Positions 47,805 through 59,094 of a DNA stretch of 64,000 nucleotides are shown one piece after another (the first letter of the stretch is position 1; each line of letters begins with the position of its first letter). A program made the translations under genes and the position numbers. The notes below the pieces were generated by a model. The model searched no databases. It was not told the origin of the DNA and was given only the letters and a program-made list of their open reading frames with translations. Source of the stretch: Panopea generosa (lineage: Eukaryota > Mollusca > Bivalvia > Adapedonta > Hiatellidae); contig CM055908.1 of the NCBI GenBank assembly GCA_029582155.1, forward strand, positions 17,607,906 through 17,671,905, given 5' to 3'.

Positions 47805-48780
47805 TGCAGTTTGATAGTGGTGTGCGACGTGTAAATAACGCCCATAACAGTGTAATAGTGGTGTGAGACGTGTACATGACGCCAGTAACAGTGTAATAGT
47901 GATGTGCGACGTGTAAATAACGCCCACAACAGTAATATAGTGTAGCGAGACGTGTATATGACGACAATAACAGTGTAATAGTGGTGTGAGACGTGTACAT
48001 GACTCCAGTAACAGTGTAATAGTGGTGTACGACGTGTAAATAACGCCCATAACAGTGTATTAATGGTGTGCGACGTGTACATGACGCCAATAAGAGTGTA
48101 ATAGTGGTGTGAGATGTGCACATGACGCCAGTAACAGTGTAATAGTGGTGTTCGACGTGCAAATAACACCCATAACAGTGTAATAGTGGTGTGCGACGTG
48201 TAAATAACGCCCATAATAGCGTTATAGTGGTGTGAGACGTGTACATGACGCCAGTTATTAGTTTAAACTTATCTATTTTACTTCGATTGTGAAACAAGTT
48301 CTTACAACTTAGGACCAGAACAAAGCATATACGGAAAAGTGTCTTGCTCAAGGACACCACACATAGCCGTAGCGGAGGATCGAACCCACGACTCTCCGAT
48401 CATGGGTTAGGTGCTCTACCACTGGACCACGCGTTCCACACACAGTGTAATAGTGGTGTGGGACGTGTGAATAACACCCATAAGAGTGTAATAGTGGTGT
48501 GAGATGTGTACATGACGTCAGTAACAGTGTAACAGTGGTGTGCGACGTGTAAATAACGCCCATAACAGTGTAATAGTGTAGTGAGACGTGTACACGACGC
48601 CCATTTTTGCGTAAGGGTGTTGTGAGACGGGTACATGGCGCCAATAACAGTGTAATTGTGGTCTGATACGTGTACATGACGCCAATAATATTATAATAGT
48701 GGTGTGATACGTGTATATGATGTCCATAACTGTGTACTTATTGTGTGAGACGTGTACATAACGACCAACAAAGTGATAAT
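47805..48780. repeat. 41 bp tandem array split by a SINE
   Basis: The unit contains GTGTAATAGTGGTGTGAGAC, GTGTACATGACGCC and AGTAACA. A second type has GCGACGTGTAAATAACGCCC; the two alternate in places, giving an 82 bp higher-order unit. A SINE-C interrupts it at about 48258-48440. The right end is diverged. Minus-strand open frames of up to 215 codons are by-products of the period and the SINE. Confidence 0.92.
48258..48440 (-). repeat. SINE-C inserted in the 41 bp array
   Basis: Minus-strand tRNA-derived SINE. The head reads GCGTGGTCCAGTGGTAGAGC (A-box) and GTCGTGGGTTCGATCC (B-box). The body has CTTGAGCAAGACACTTTTCC and ends in GTAAAATAGATAAG. Array units continue on both sides, so the SINE arrived after the array began. 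Confidence 0.85.
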
Positions 48781-49098
48781 TATTGCAGTTCTAAACATGT
48801 ATTCTAAAACCAGAAATATGTTTATTGACAATGGCGAACCAATTATCCTGATATCGTCGTCCACCAGATCAAAGGCGATCTGAAACCATTCTCGTGTTAT
48901 TTTCATGTCAAATGTAATTGTCTATTTTGATACGTTATAACGTCTAGTCAGAGTATAATGGGGACGTTGCAGAACGTATGTATACGTGTATACATGGACT
49001 TCCATTAGGGTAACATATTAAGATTTGGTTTGTTTTGTTGCAGATAGTGCTCAATTGTGTTAACTATTAACAGCTTCGTTTGAAAACTTATATCTTAA
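48781..49098. other. Gene-free stretch
   Basis: The minus-strand frame from 48906 reads MKITREWFQIAFDLVDDDIR then IIGSPLSINIF before running into the array. It is slightly protein-like but not recognised, and I do not call it a gene. Confidence 0.3.
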
Positions 49099-49339
49099 TT
49101 AACCCTTTACTTCATATGGATGCCTTTGGACACCTCTAATATAGATGCCTTTGGACACCTAACATAGAAGGCTTTTGAATTATTAGGTGAATTATGTTTA
49201 TATTATATGACAGAGTGGAAAACAGTGTAGGAAGTGTTCAGATTGCTCGTTACGAGCAATCTGAACTCTTCCTGCACTGGTTTCAAAGGCCTTCTGTGAT
49301 TGGTGCGGGAAAACGCGTATCTATGGAGTAAAGGGTTAA
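49099..49339. mobile_element. piggyBac-like MITE, copy 4 (most complete)
   Basis: TTAA on both sides, left end CCCTTTACTTCATATGGA and right end CTATGGAGTAAAGGG. It has a full internal palindrome around CAGATTGCTCGTTACGAGCA (49235-49260) and the tandem duplication of CCTTTGGACACCT also found in copy 1. It is about 233 bp without the target sites. Confidence 0.92.
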
Positions 49340-50204
49340 TACACGTGCATAGCTATATATGGTATTTAATTTTTATATAAATAACATGTAAATAATAAGA
49401 TGTGTACAAATAATGCATGCAACAACGGCTTAACTAATTAATAATAAGAAAATATAAACTTTTAGAGACACAGCATTTTTTTTTTTTAAATTTATTCAAT
49501 CTGTGTCGATCGTGACACACGTTGTTACAAGAGATGTTCCAACTTAGACAAATATATAATTATATTATATTTTATATACAAATTGTAATAAATACAATAC
49601 ATACATAGAAAAGAGGTGACAACAGGGGTCATCGGTCAGTACCACTGAATTAAACCTTGTTGACAGGTGCACCCAACCCGTCTCTTTCCCTGTTTTCACA
49701 TCAAAGTACGTTCAATAAGTAATGCAGTTCGTCCTATCAATTATTACCTGTTATGATACTAGTAAACAAATCGTACGATTTTAATCGTAGTCTTAACAGG
49801 ATACAGTCGTATACACTGCAGTCTGATATAGCCGGAAAAAAGCGACTTAGCGTGTTCAAATGCAGAGCTAAATGAATGCGCGTTACACACGTGGAGTACA
49901 CGCATCACAGATTTTCATATATATGCGTATAATTATAGTTATAAAAAGAAAATTAAAACTTGTTTTACTATTTTAGCCTCATAGAAAGAATGGCAGCAAA
50001 ATATGGCCAACAAAAGACCGACGAAGCCTCGTCAGCAGAAATGTGAAAGATCCTGCGATTCAATTAAGTTTATTCTTAATCTTATCAATTCTACTATTGT
50101 GAAACTATTAACTATGTTAAAAGAAATCCCAAGGAATTATGTAACAACTTACATGAGTGTTCTGGGTTTAAAAATCAAACACCAAGCACAATTTACTCGT
50201 ATAT
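49340..50204. other. Gene-free stretch with a weak exon candidate
   Basis: AATCTGTGTCGATCGTGACA, then CACGTTGTTACAAGAG near 49.5 kb, resembles a worn SINE-C 3' part. Near 49976, TTTACTATTTTAG precedes an open frame reading PHRKNGSKIWPTKDRRSLVS then RNVKDPAIQ and a hydrophobic end. In another frame an ATG at 50003 opens 82 codons that run into the array. I recognise neither. Confidence 0.3.
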
Positions 50205-51785
50205 ACATTTATATAGAACTCACCATGGCTGATGTATATAATATAATCTAAACCGACTGTGCCACTGTTTATTGTACGATATTATAACCTATATATACAC
50301 CAGGGATGATGTATACAGGCACATATCTAATCTATATCGACTGTGCCACTGTTTTTTTTACGATATTGTACCCTATATATACACCAGGGCTGATGTATAC
50401 AGACACATATCTAATCTATACCAACTGTGCTACTGTTTAGTTTCGATAATATACCCTATATATACACCAGGGATGATGCATACAGGCACATATCTTATCT
50501 ATACCGACTGTGCCACTGTTTATTTTACTATATTATACCCTATATACACACCAGGGATGATGTATACAGTCACATATTATATAATCTATACCGACTGTGC
50601 CACTGTTTATTGTACAATATTATACCCTATATATACACCAGGGCTGATGTATACAGGCACATATATAATCTATACCGACTGTGCCACTGTTTATTTTACG
50701 ATATTGTACCCTATATATACACCAGGGCTGATGTATACAGGCACATATCTAATATTTACCGACTGTGCAACTGTTATTTTACGATAATATATCCTATATA
50801 TACACCAGGGCTTATGTATGCAGGCACATATCTTATCTATACCGACTGTGCCACTGTTTATTGTACGATAATAGATCCTATATATACCGACTGTGCCACT
50901 GTTTATTTTACTATATTATACCCTATATATACACCAGAGCTGATGTATACAGGAACATATATAATCTATACCGACTTTGCCACTGTTTATTTTACGATAA
51001 TATACCCTATATATACACCAGGGATGATGTATACAGGCACATATAATGTATATCAACTGTGTCACTGTTTATTGTACGATAATATATCCTATATATAACG
51101 ACTGTGCCACTGTTTATTGTACGATAATAGACCCTGTATACACAGACTGTGCCACTTTTTATTGTACGATAATATACCCTATATATACAGACTGTGACAT
51201 TTTACGATAATATACCCTATATATACACCAGGGATGATGTATAGCGACTGTGCCACTTTTTACTGTACGATAATATATCCTATATATACCGACTGTGCCA
51301 CCGTTTATTGTACGGTAATAAACCTTATATATACAGACTGTGCCACTTTTTATTGAGCGATAATATACCCTTTATATACAGACTATGCCATTGTTTATTG
51401 TACGATAATATACCCTATATATACAGACTGTGCCACAGTTTTTTGTACGATATTGTACCCTATATATACTGACTGTGCCACTTTTTATTGTACGACAATA
51501 TATCCTATATATACAGACTGTGCCATTGTTTATTGTACGACAATGTACCCTATATATACCTACTGTGCCACTGTTTATTGTACGATAATGTACCCTAAAT
51601 GTACAGACTGTGCCATTGTTTATTGTACGATAATATATCATATACATACAGACTGTGCCACTGTTAATGGTACGATACATTACCCTATATATACCGACTG
51701 TGCCACTGTTTATTGTACGACAAAATATCCTATATATACAGACTGTGCCACTGTTTATTGTCCGACAATATACCCTACACCAGGT
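50205..51785. repeat. Nested 84 bp and 45 bp tandem array
   Basis: Left part (to about 51060): units of 84 bp made of ACTGTGCCACTGTTTATTGT plus ACGATAATATACCCTATATA (about 45 bp) and CACCAGGGATGATGTATACA plus GGCACATATCTAATC (about 39 bp). Right part: mostly 45 bp units lacking the second block. The short unit is thus an internal part of the long one. Open frames of 100-220 codons in all forward frames are by-products, since 84 and 45 are both multiples of 3. Confidence 0.93.
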
Positions 51786-52053
51786 CTACGTTCAGTTTAC
51801 GTAAACGTTGGCTAAAGTTAGCTAACATATTTTCCTGGACACTGGCTCATCCTCATATTAGCACGCAGTACGCAGTAAATTTAAGGGACCAGGCATAAAA
51901 CGTGTTTGATGTTTAACGGTGCTGAACGCAGTCCTTGACATATCATTTAATAATATACAGTCAACAGGTAATTTTACCTGTGTTATTGCTTTGGTCTGCC
52001 TGACATATTATGTTTATCATAGACGAACTGTAGTTGTTAACCCAACGGCACAA
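51786..52053. other. Gene-free stretch
   Basis: No feature recognised. Confidence 0.4.
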
Positions 52054-52733
52054 TTAAAGCGGCATAACCAGTATTTTCTACCCTTTTTAATTCACTAAAC
52101 AACTGGTATAATCAATATGGAGCACCTGGATCATGTCTGGTTCAAAATACCGTTGTTTATATTCAAATACATTTTTTCATTTGCTATTAACGCTGATATT
52201 TGTATATATGAAATAACGTAAATGGTTTAGTATTATCTAGGTTGTCATCCGTAAATGTTCAAAATTTTCCGGGCATTTTCGATAAAACTTATATTTATAC
52301 GGCCCGCCTTGTGATATACACATGTACCTACATGGTGTAGTGGTCATATCTGTGGTTGGCGATCCAGGTCAAGTATTTTTCTTTTGTAAGCAGCACGATT
52401 TCCCCTTAAGTGCTACATAAACGGCTTTTCATATCCCAATTCAAAAACATTCCATATATGCATTGCTACCATTGAACATATATAGCTACCGTTCTGATAC
52501 TGAAGGATGACGGAATTTAACGAGTATGTGCACTTGAATCGGAAGTTTTAAGATAATTTCCGTCAGCGGAACAGCTAATTTGCTAATTATAATTACTGAT
52601 CAGTGTATTTAAATTTAATACACAATTTATAAACGTTTAAACGTTATATTTACTGTTATAAACGCAACGAAGGCCATGGAATTAAACGACAACGTTTATC
52701 ATTCATAAACAGTGACTGGTTATGCCGCTTTAA
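52054..52733. mobile_element. Non-autonomous DNA element with perfect 19 bp inverted ends
   Basis: The left end TTAAAGCGGCATAACCAGT is the exact reverse complement of the right end ACTGGTTATGCCGCTTTAA, 680 bp apart. If the outer TTAA is the target site, the ends proper are AGCGGCATAACCAGT. The interior has no open frame of note (AT-rich, GATAAACG/CGTTTATC words). TTAA suggests piggyBac-like behaviour, but the ends are unlike the CCC-type MITE above. Confidence 0.75.
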
Positions 52734-53099
52734 CATCATTTTAATCTTTTCAATAAGGAAGTAACGATATACATTTCATGTTTATACCTGCAACTACCGT
52801 AAATACAACCCTAAATACACTATTATATAGGCGTAGTTGTGCTTTAAACTTGCATGTTACGACTGTATTCTTAATTTAATCCCCTATAACAATTACGTGT
52901 GTATAAAACTATAACAGCAATATGGGCGGGTGGGAAACGGTTCTTGTCACACATGTTAACGACAATGGTTACTCTTAAGGAACAGACATGGTAAAAGTGA
53001 GTCTGCTTTTGGTGATACTCTTTTGGTTTAAACAGTATTTATTTGTTATCAACATAATACATATACATATATATTCATTACACAGCGATATATTACAAC

Positions 53100-53538
53100 A
53101 GAATTGAGAGGAAAGCTATTTTTAGCTTGGCTTGTACCAAGTATGGGGGCGTCCTCCACTTTCAAAGTTCCAGAAGAGGTGAGTCCGTCATCAGCTTAAT
53201 GCGGCTGGGTGGGGTAACATGTTATGTGTTTGCGACATGATGCTTCAGACTGACAACGCTTGTAATGCTGTCTTAAGCATATGTCCTCAGTTGAAATCGA
53301 CAATAACTATGGTTTAACTCTTCAGGTAACACCACCACAATATCTGGAGATGGGGCGTATAAGATAGTATATCTGGTATATTGTCAAGTTCAAGGACGTG
53401 TAGTTGTTTATTTCTTTAGCTGGTTCCTCTACCTACCAGAATATCTATCGATAGTAGGCCAGGGAACCAGACTATTGATCGCCAAACAAGGTGACATTGT
53501 ATGTATTTTAGATATAACAGAGGGTGTATCAAAACAAA
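53100..53538 (+). other. Probable 5'UTR and intron of the TRIM-like gene
   Basis: CCAGAAGAG|GTGAGTCC at 53178/53179 is a near-consensus donor and TTTATTTCTTTAG|CTGG at 53419/53420 a good acceptor, giving a 241 bp intron in the untranslated leader. An in-frame TAA at 53515 separates the leader from the coding frame. The promoter itself is not identifiable by eye. Confidence 0.45.
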
Positions 53539-55281
53539 ATGGCGACACCAGAGCGTAAATCTATGAATTTAAGACCCTCTGTTTACAAAGGATCTGAGGA
53601 AATTTTTGACAACGTTTGTGAACCCTGTCAAAACGAACGCGGTAACATCGAAGCTTTCGGATTTTGTACTGACTGTAATGAATATTTGTGTCAAAAATGT
53701 TACGGATATCATCGCCGGGTAACAGTGACGAAACATCATTGTCTTTTAGATAAATTACATATGCCAAAGGTCAAGGTTCTACGGAGTTCATCAGCAGATG
53801 ATTGCAGCCAAAAATGTCCGTCTCACCCCGATAGGATTTTGGAATATTATTGTAAGAGTCACGATGCACTTGGATGTACCATTTGCATGACAACAAATCA
53901 CAGGCGTTGTGACAATGTTGATTTCATATTAGACATTGCTGATCGAGTAGAAAACAGTTCCGAATATAAAGACTTGATGGCAAAATTGAAAGATCTGGAG
54001 AAGAATGTTCATAACAACAAGAAGAAGATTGAAGAAAACATTACTAAGGTTGAGCAAGCAAAGGAACAAGCTAAATCAAAGATAACCATTTATAGAAAGG
54101 AAATAAACGATTTCTTTAATAGACTTGAACACGATATTATGTCAGAAATAGATGTTCTCATGAATAAAGACGCAAAACGTATGACTAGCTTATCGAATGC
54201 CTGCAATTCACTTAGCTTGGGGCTTCAAAAAGCGACCCACAGTATTGAGAACAAAGGAACAACCACAAACAACAGTCAGATATTTGTTGGAATGAAGCTG
54301 ACAAAACAAAAAACAGCATTATTTGAGGAAGAATTGCGTACAATAGAAAAAAACCATTACATTAGACTATACACATTTGAACCAGAGCAATGTATAAATG
54401 ACGTGTTGGAAAATGTGAAATCATTTGGAGAGTTAACGGCACTGAAGGAGCAAATCGATAATGCCAATGAAAGTAAGAGAAGCGCTACGCTAACAACAGA
54501 AATAAATATACAATCAATGTTTTCATTTCGAGACTGTTCTACAAAAACATTAGAAATGTTGAATGATGATCGTCTTATCGCAGTTGATTACGAAAACAAG
54601 TCTATTAAACTCATTGACACAAAGAAAAACAAGTTACTATCAAGTAAATCGATGCCTTCGGAACCTTTTGGTATCACAAAAGTAGCGTGTGACCAAGTTG
54701 CCGTCACACTGCCTTATGATGAAATGATACAGTTTATATCTGTTTCCGGTGACTCCCTGTCCAAACATCATACTATAAAGGTTGATGTAAATTGCCATGG
54801 CATTGCATATAGTGAAGGTAAATTGATAGTGTCGTACAGCACTTCTGGAAAAATTGAGATAATGGATATGAATGGAAGTATTATCAGGACCATTCGTTCA
54901 GATTTACATGGAAAGCCACTGTTTACATCTCCAAAATATGTCGCCGTAAGCCGGGATAACTCTACTTTCTATGTAACTGACGATGAAAATAACTCAATAA
55001 CCTGTCTGACATTAGATGGTCACGTGAGAGCAATGTATAAAGATGATGAACACATGCGATGCCCCGGACAGCTTGCAATAGACAAATACGGTTCTATTTA
55101 TGTTTGCTGTTACAATTCTCACAAAATTCTTCAGCTCACCCAACGATGTACATTTGTACAAGTATTGTTAGGGCCATGCGAAGTGTTTTTGCCCAATGCA
55201 GCCACCTACTGCGACAAAGAAAACAAACTATATATTGGACGATCAATTTCGAAAACGTTAAAGGTCTTTTCTGTACAATAA
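53539..55281 (+). CDS. TRIM-like protein: two B-boxes, coiled coil, NHL-type C-terminus
   Basis: 580 codons in one exon. The start is the ATG at 53539 (context ACAAAATGG, TAA in frame upstream at 53515); the GTG 15 bases earlier is not needed. B-box 1-like zinc site: C27, C30, C43, C46, C51, C54 with H58 and H66/H67. B-box 2: C93, H96, C105, H108, C113, C116, H121, C124, a complete ligand set. Coiled coil about 140-235 (KDLEKNVHNNKKKIEENITK). The C-terminal half, about 325-580, has weak repeats like YVTDDENNSITCLTLDG and IAIDKYGSIYVCCYNSHKI-type blades (here LAIDKYGSIYVCCYNSHK), as in NHL or related beta-propellers. There is no RING finger, so ubiquitin ligase activity of its own is unlikely. 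Such RING-less TRIM56/TRIM45/TRIM71-like proteins are numerous in bivalves and are often discussed in innate immunity; a role for this one is inference. AATAAA at 55696 and 55740 may be polyadenylation signals. Confidence 0.93.
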   Translation: MATPERKSMNLRPSVYKGSEEIFDNVCEPCQNERGNIEAFGFCTDCNEYLCQKCYGYHRRVTVTKHHCLLDKLHMPKVKVLRSSSADDCSQKCPSHPDRILEYYCKSHDALGCTICMTTNHRRCDNVDFILDIADRVENSSEYKDLMAKLKDLEKNVHNNKKKIEENITKVEQAKEQAKSKITIYRKEINDFFNRLEHDIMSEIDVLMNKDAKRMTSLSNACNSLSLGLQKATHSIENKGTTTNNSQIFVGMKLTKQKTALFEEELRTIEKNHYIRLYTFEPEQCINDVLENVKSFGELTALKEQIDNANESKRSATLTTEINIQSMFSFRDCSTKTLEMLNDDRLIAVDYENKSIKLIDTKKNKLLSSKSMPSEPFGITKVACDQVAVTLPYDEMIQFISVSGDSLSKHHTIKVDVNCHGIAYSEGKLIVSYSTSGKIEIMDMNGSIIRTIRSDLHGKPLFTSPKYVAVSRDNSTFYVTDDENNSITCLTLDGHVRAMYKDDEHMRCPGQLAIDKYGSIYVCCYNSHKILQLTQRCTFVQVLLGPCEVFLPNAATYCDKENKLYIGRSISKTLKVFSVQ

Positions 55282-55640
55282 TATCAAGTTACAAGTTTAT
55301 TTCTCAAGTTTTCTGGGTAACCAAGGTTGCCCAGATTGCACGTCGAATTCTGCCAACTTGAAATTATCGGACTATAGGTCGATTACGGAATCTTCTATGT
55401 GATTTTCACTTTGATATCGGAATCCCAGGACAACTATGTGAACGTTTTCTATGGATACTGTACGCATAAACTACTGAATAATCTACATTTTATTGATTAA
55501 GAAATTAAACATTAAGATGAATGTAGATAATATACAAAAGAAAAGCAGTTTCAAGGACAGTTACTCGGATATTCTAAAATACTAGAAAAACGAAAGTGCA
55601 AATCTTTTCAGACTCTTGAACAGAATATTTGGTCAAGTTA
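55282..55640. other. 3'UTR or flank of the TRIM-like gene
   Basis: Non-coding, AT-rich. The overlapping frame 55059-55361 is a shadow of the gene. No repeat recognised. Confidence 0.4.
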
Positions 55641-56500
55641 TTAAACGAAAACCTTATGGACATATCTTTTGTTAAAGTGACATAACTTATGTAAAAATAA
55701 AAACAATATAAGCCCATAGAACAGAAGCATTGTAAATGGAATAAAAAACTTTACAGTTTAGAAAGTATTATAGAAAAGTAGTCATTAAAGGTATAGAGAG
55801 GAAAATGTTTTGTTTTTTTCACATTTTTAGTAACATTCACCATTTATTCTCAAAATCAATCAAAAGCTTCCATTTCAAATTTGGAACCTATATACAAAAC
55901 TTCATAAAATATCTTAAAAGAAAGTGATATTGTAATTGAACGAAAACAGATTATATATTTTTGAAAACAATGACTAGGTTCCGATTTACCTCAATACCAG
56001 TCCCAATGATCATTTTAACTTGAGAAACCTTTTCATGGAATTTCATCAAAATATCTTACAGAAAATTGAAGTTATTGGGCGAAAATAGTTTTGTTAACAA
56101 TGACTTTGACATTTAACTTAAAAATCATTCTCAATTTACTTGATATTCATACAATACATACATCCAAATATATTATGTGAAAGAAAAGTTATTGAGCAGA
56201 AGCTGTTTTTCTATTTAGGTACAGTGACATCGATCTTAACCTGATGAACCTCAAATGCCCAAGTTTCCATTTTGTGTTTGGCACCAATACACAAAGTTTT
56301 ATCAAAATGGCTTATAAGATAAGAAAACTATAGTTATTGTGCGTAAATCAGTTGTCAATTTTTGGTAACCGTGACCATGACCAGATTTACATTAAAACAA
56401 ATCATTGGTAAACGTTCTTTTTATATTTGGTATACACAAAATTCCATTAAAGTGTGCAATTCAATCCTTTGCAAGGTCTGGTGTTGAACAACCCTTTGTA
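55641..56500 (-). repeat. Diverged dispersed repeat, several ~120-150 bp units
   Basis: Recurring phrases in order: AAAGT-ATTGWGC/GAACGAAAA, TTTTGRNAACAATGACT/GTGACCATGACC, CCCAAGTTTCCATTTTGTGT (or CCATTTCAAATTTGG) and TACACAAAGTTTTATCAAAA (or ACAAAACTTCATAAAA). At least four weakly conserved units. I know this style (NGTGACCTTGACC blocks) from molluscan genomes. It probably lies downstream of, or within, the TRIM-like 3'UTR. Confidence 0.5.
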
Positions 56501-57040
56501 CCATTTTAAATTAATAATGTCGGACTTTTTAGGTTACTGAACAGATGTTGAATAAAACATCATTTTACGTTAGGGTATAACTCGTGCAATGATAAGACTG
56601 AAATATATTCCATGCAAGTCTAGTGACAAGCAAACTTGCGTTCAAATTTTAAGAGAAATTTACAATATTTGTTGTAATTGAACAGATGTAATTTTACATT
56701 TAAAAGGAGCAAACTCCAGATTAAGTAATGCATGCATTGATTTGTTTTATCATTTCATTGCATTAGTTTTTTCTAGTTTTATTATTCACATTTTATTATT
56801 TACATACTGTAGTGTAAGATTTAGTATCAAATAACAATGCCCCCTCTAACCCTCAACACATGTTCATAGATGAGATGTGTTTTCTGTTATATACTCCATA
56901 AAATAAGTTAAGGACCATGTAGTTTATTTCCAATAAATGTATTATGGAAATGGTATATGTACAGTTTTTAAATTCTAGTTTGCCAAAAGAATGCAATAAC
57001 AATTATGGGCAGTATATTAAAAAACAATATTAACATAAAA
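56501..57040. other. Gene-free stretch
   Basis: AT-rich, nothing recognised. Confidence 0.4.
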
Positions 57041-57420
57041 TATTTTTTATGTCCCCATGGGTCGAAGACTCGGAAGGCATATAGTGTTTGAGCTGCCCAT
57101 CTGTCTGTCCGTCAGTCTGTTTTTTATGTCAGTCCTTGTGGCTTCAACTCCTCCTACAGTTTTCATCCGATTCTAATCGACTTACTATTCACCATCACCA
57201 TCATCTGTACAAGCACGTATCGTCAGGATTTTTCACCTTAATTATTATTTAAGGAGTTAAGCCCCCTTTTTTCTGACTTAAAAAAATCATATACAGATAC
57301 AACTCCTCCTACAGTTTTCATCCGATTCTAAAAGTTTCTATACATCATCACAATCACCTGAACAAGTGCATATTGCCAGTGGAGGGCATCCGTGTACTAA
57401 CTGGACACAGTTCTTGTTTA
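57041..57420 (+). repeat. Dispersed repeat with internal duplication
   Basis: Starts TTTTTTATGTCCCCATGGGT, then CTGTCTGTCCGTCAGTCTG. The phrase AACTCCTCCTACAGTTTTCA plus TCCGATTCTAA occurs twice (57149 and 57302), each time followed by CATCA-rich sequence. The style is that of a widespread bivalve interspersed repeat; the class is unknown. Confidence 0.6.
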
Positions 57421-59094
57421 ATACACATTATACATGTATATAAATTAAACGGATATTAAAAAGATAATAATTTTTGCCCCGAAGTTTATATTTTTCAAAA
57501 TTGTGTACACAATTCATTGTATTTTTCTTTAAAAGTTCTTTTTATCAATTTTTGTTTGAATTTCAGTTCAGTAGAATTAATATAGGGCATGACCCTTAAC
57601 TTAATTTTTGTGTGTATATCTTTTGCATACAACATACAATGTATTTATTGTCGAAAATAACAGTAAAATATTTCAGTTTTTGTTTACAGGTTATGAGTTT
57701 TGTTAAATTGTTGTCATAGTTTCGTTGTAGCATTATTACATTTCTTATATAATTTTAATGTTGTTTCGTTTTATCTATTGTCTTTTTTTTGTATCCAAAC
57801 GATCGTTTATTTTTTGAAGAAGGTCAGTTATATAAAAAGAAACCGTTTTATTAAAATTTCACTAAGTATTTCTAGTATTTTGACCTTTCTCTGGGAACAA
57901 ACGGTCACACCCATATAATTATTTATAATTATGTTTTTTTAATAATTATTTGTGAAAAAATCATTTTCACTGTTATCTTGTAATTATAGGCTGTGCGATT
58001 ATCCAAACATACAATTTGCATGAAATTTAAGTTTGTATGGATACCATTGGTACTTTATATTTTTATACTCTCTTTATAAATTTATGTACAAATAAATTTA
58101 TGTTCGGTTTCGTTTGTATAAGTTGATTTTTCGATTTTGTTTAGAGGTCACACAGTTTCAATTAAGACAAAACACAAATCGTCTTTCTAAGAAGTAAGTG
58201 ATAATTTCTTTTGTAATCGATCAATTGGTTAACTCTTCACAGGAAACTGTATATTAAAAAACAAAATTTATCTTAGGGTAAAAATTGTAGGTTTAAAAAA
58301 ATCGAATATGGGATTAAGTGAATGGAATAACCCGTCCTCTCACTGCTGACCCTCCAAAAAACAACTACTCGTATAACAACAAACAAGCAATAAAAACTAA
58401 AAACATTCTATGGCGAAATTATTTATGTAATGCTTCAAACCATCACCAAAACAGTTTCCTTATAATGGGAAGATAACTAAGATACATCGGACGCTTGCTC
58501 GGCACTGATTCTTTAGTTGTATCTTTGTAGTAAAACATGTACCCTGTTTCCCAACACTCTTTTACTCATCTATCCTCAATCCTATACTTTAAATATTGTT
58601 ACATATAACTATAGTAATCACTGTGTGATATTTATGGCCTTTTGTGCATACGAAAGTCGTGTATTTTTCATATTTGATAAAATTATTGATACATTACTTA
58701 GTTTCGCTTTACGTAAATTGTGTCGTTGTATTTCTTTGAAATGATTTGAAATAGTTCATTTATATAATGCATATGATTTAATAAATAAATAAATATCTGG
58801 ATGAATGCTTTATTTAATTTGTAATTTCCAGTGTATTACCTATATCATACAATAATAACGATACATATTTCTAATTGTAAGAAAGATTTCTTCTGATTTT
58901 TAATAAGATACATAATTATATAATCTATAATCAATGCATTTTCTAAAAAAGCAGCTATCTTCATCATGTGATCTTTATCACATATTTGAACTTTCAAGAT
59001 CACTAAACCTTTAAGCGTTGAGGTTGTAGGATCGAATCGGTGTACATTGGTTCTGCTCAATTTATGTGCATCAATACCACTTGACATCACATTC
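57421..59094. other. Gene-free stretch
   Basis: Very AT-rich. Open frames at 57700, 58517 and 58845 (minus) have no recognisable motif. Confidence 0.4.

Noticed and set aside
47713-48360. Minus-strand open frame of 215 codons
   Set aside because: It reads through the 41 bp array and a SINE, and changes its repeat phase between units. It is a by-product of low stop density.
50272-51098. Overlapping forward frames of up to 223 codons
   Set aside because: They arise from the 84 and 45 bp units (both multiples of 3). Three frames are open together, which a real gene would not show.
53561-53767. Minus-strand frame within the TRIM-like gene
   Set aside because: Shadow of a gene with clear B-box zinc ligands on the plus strand.
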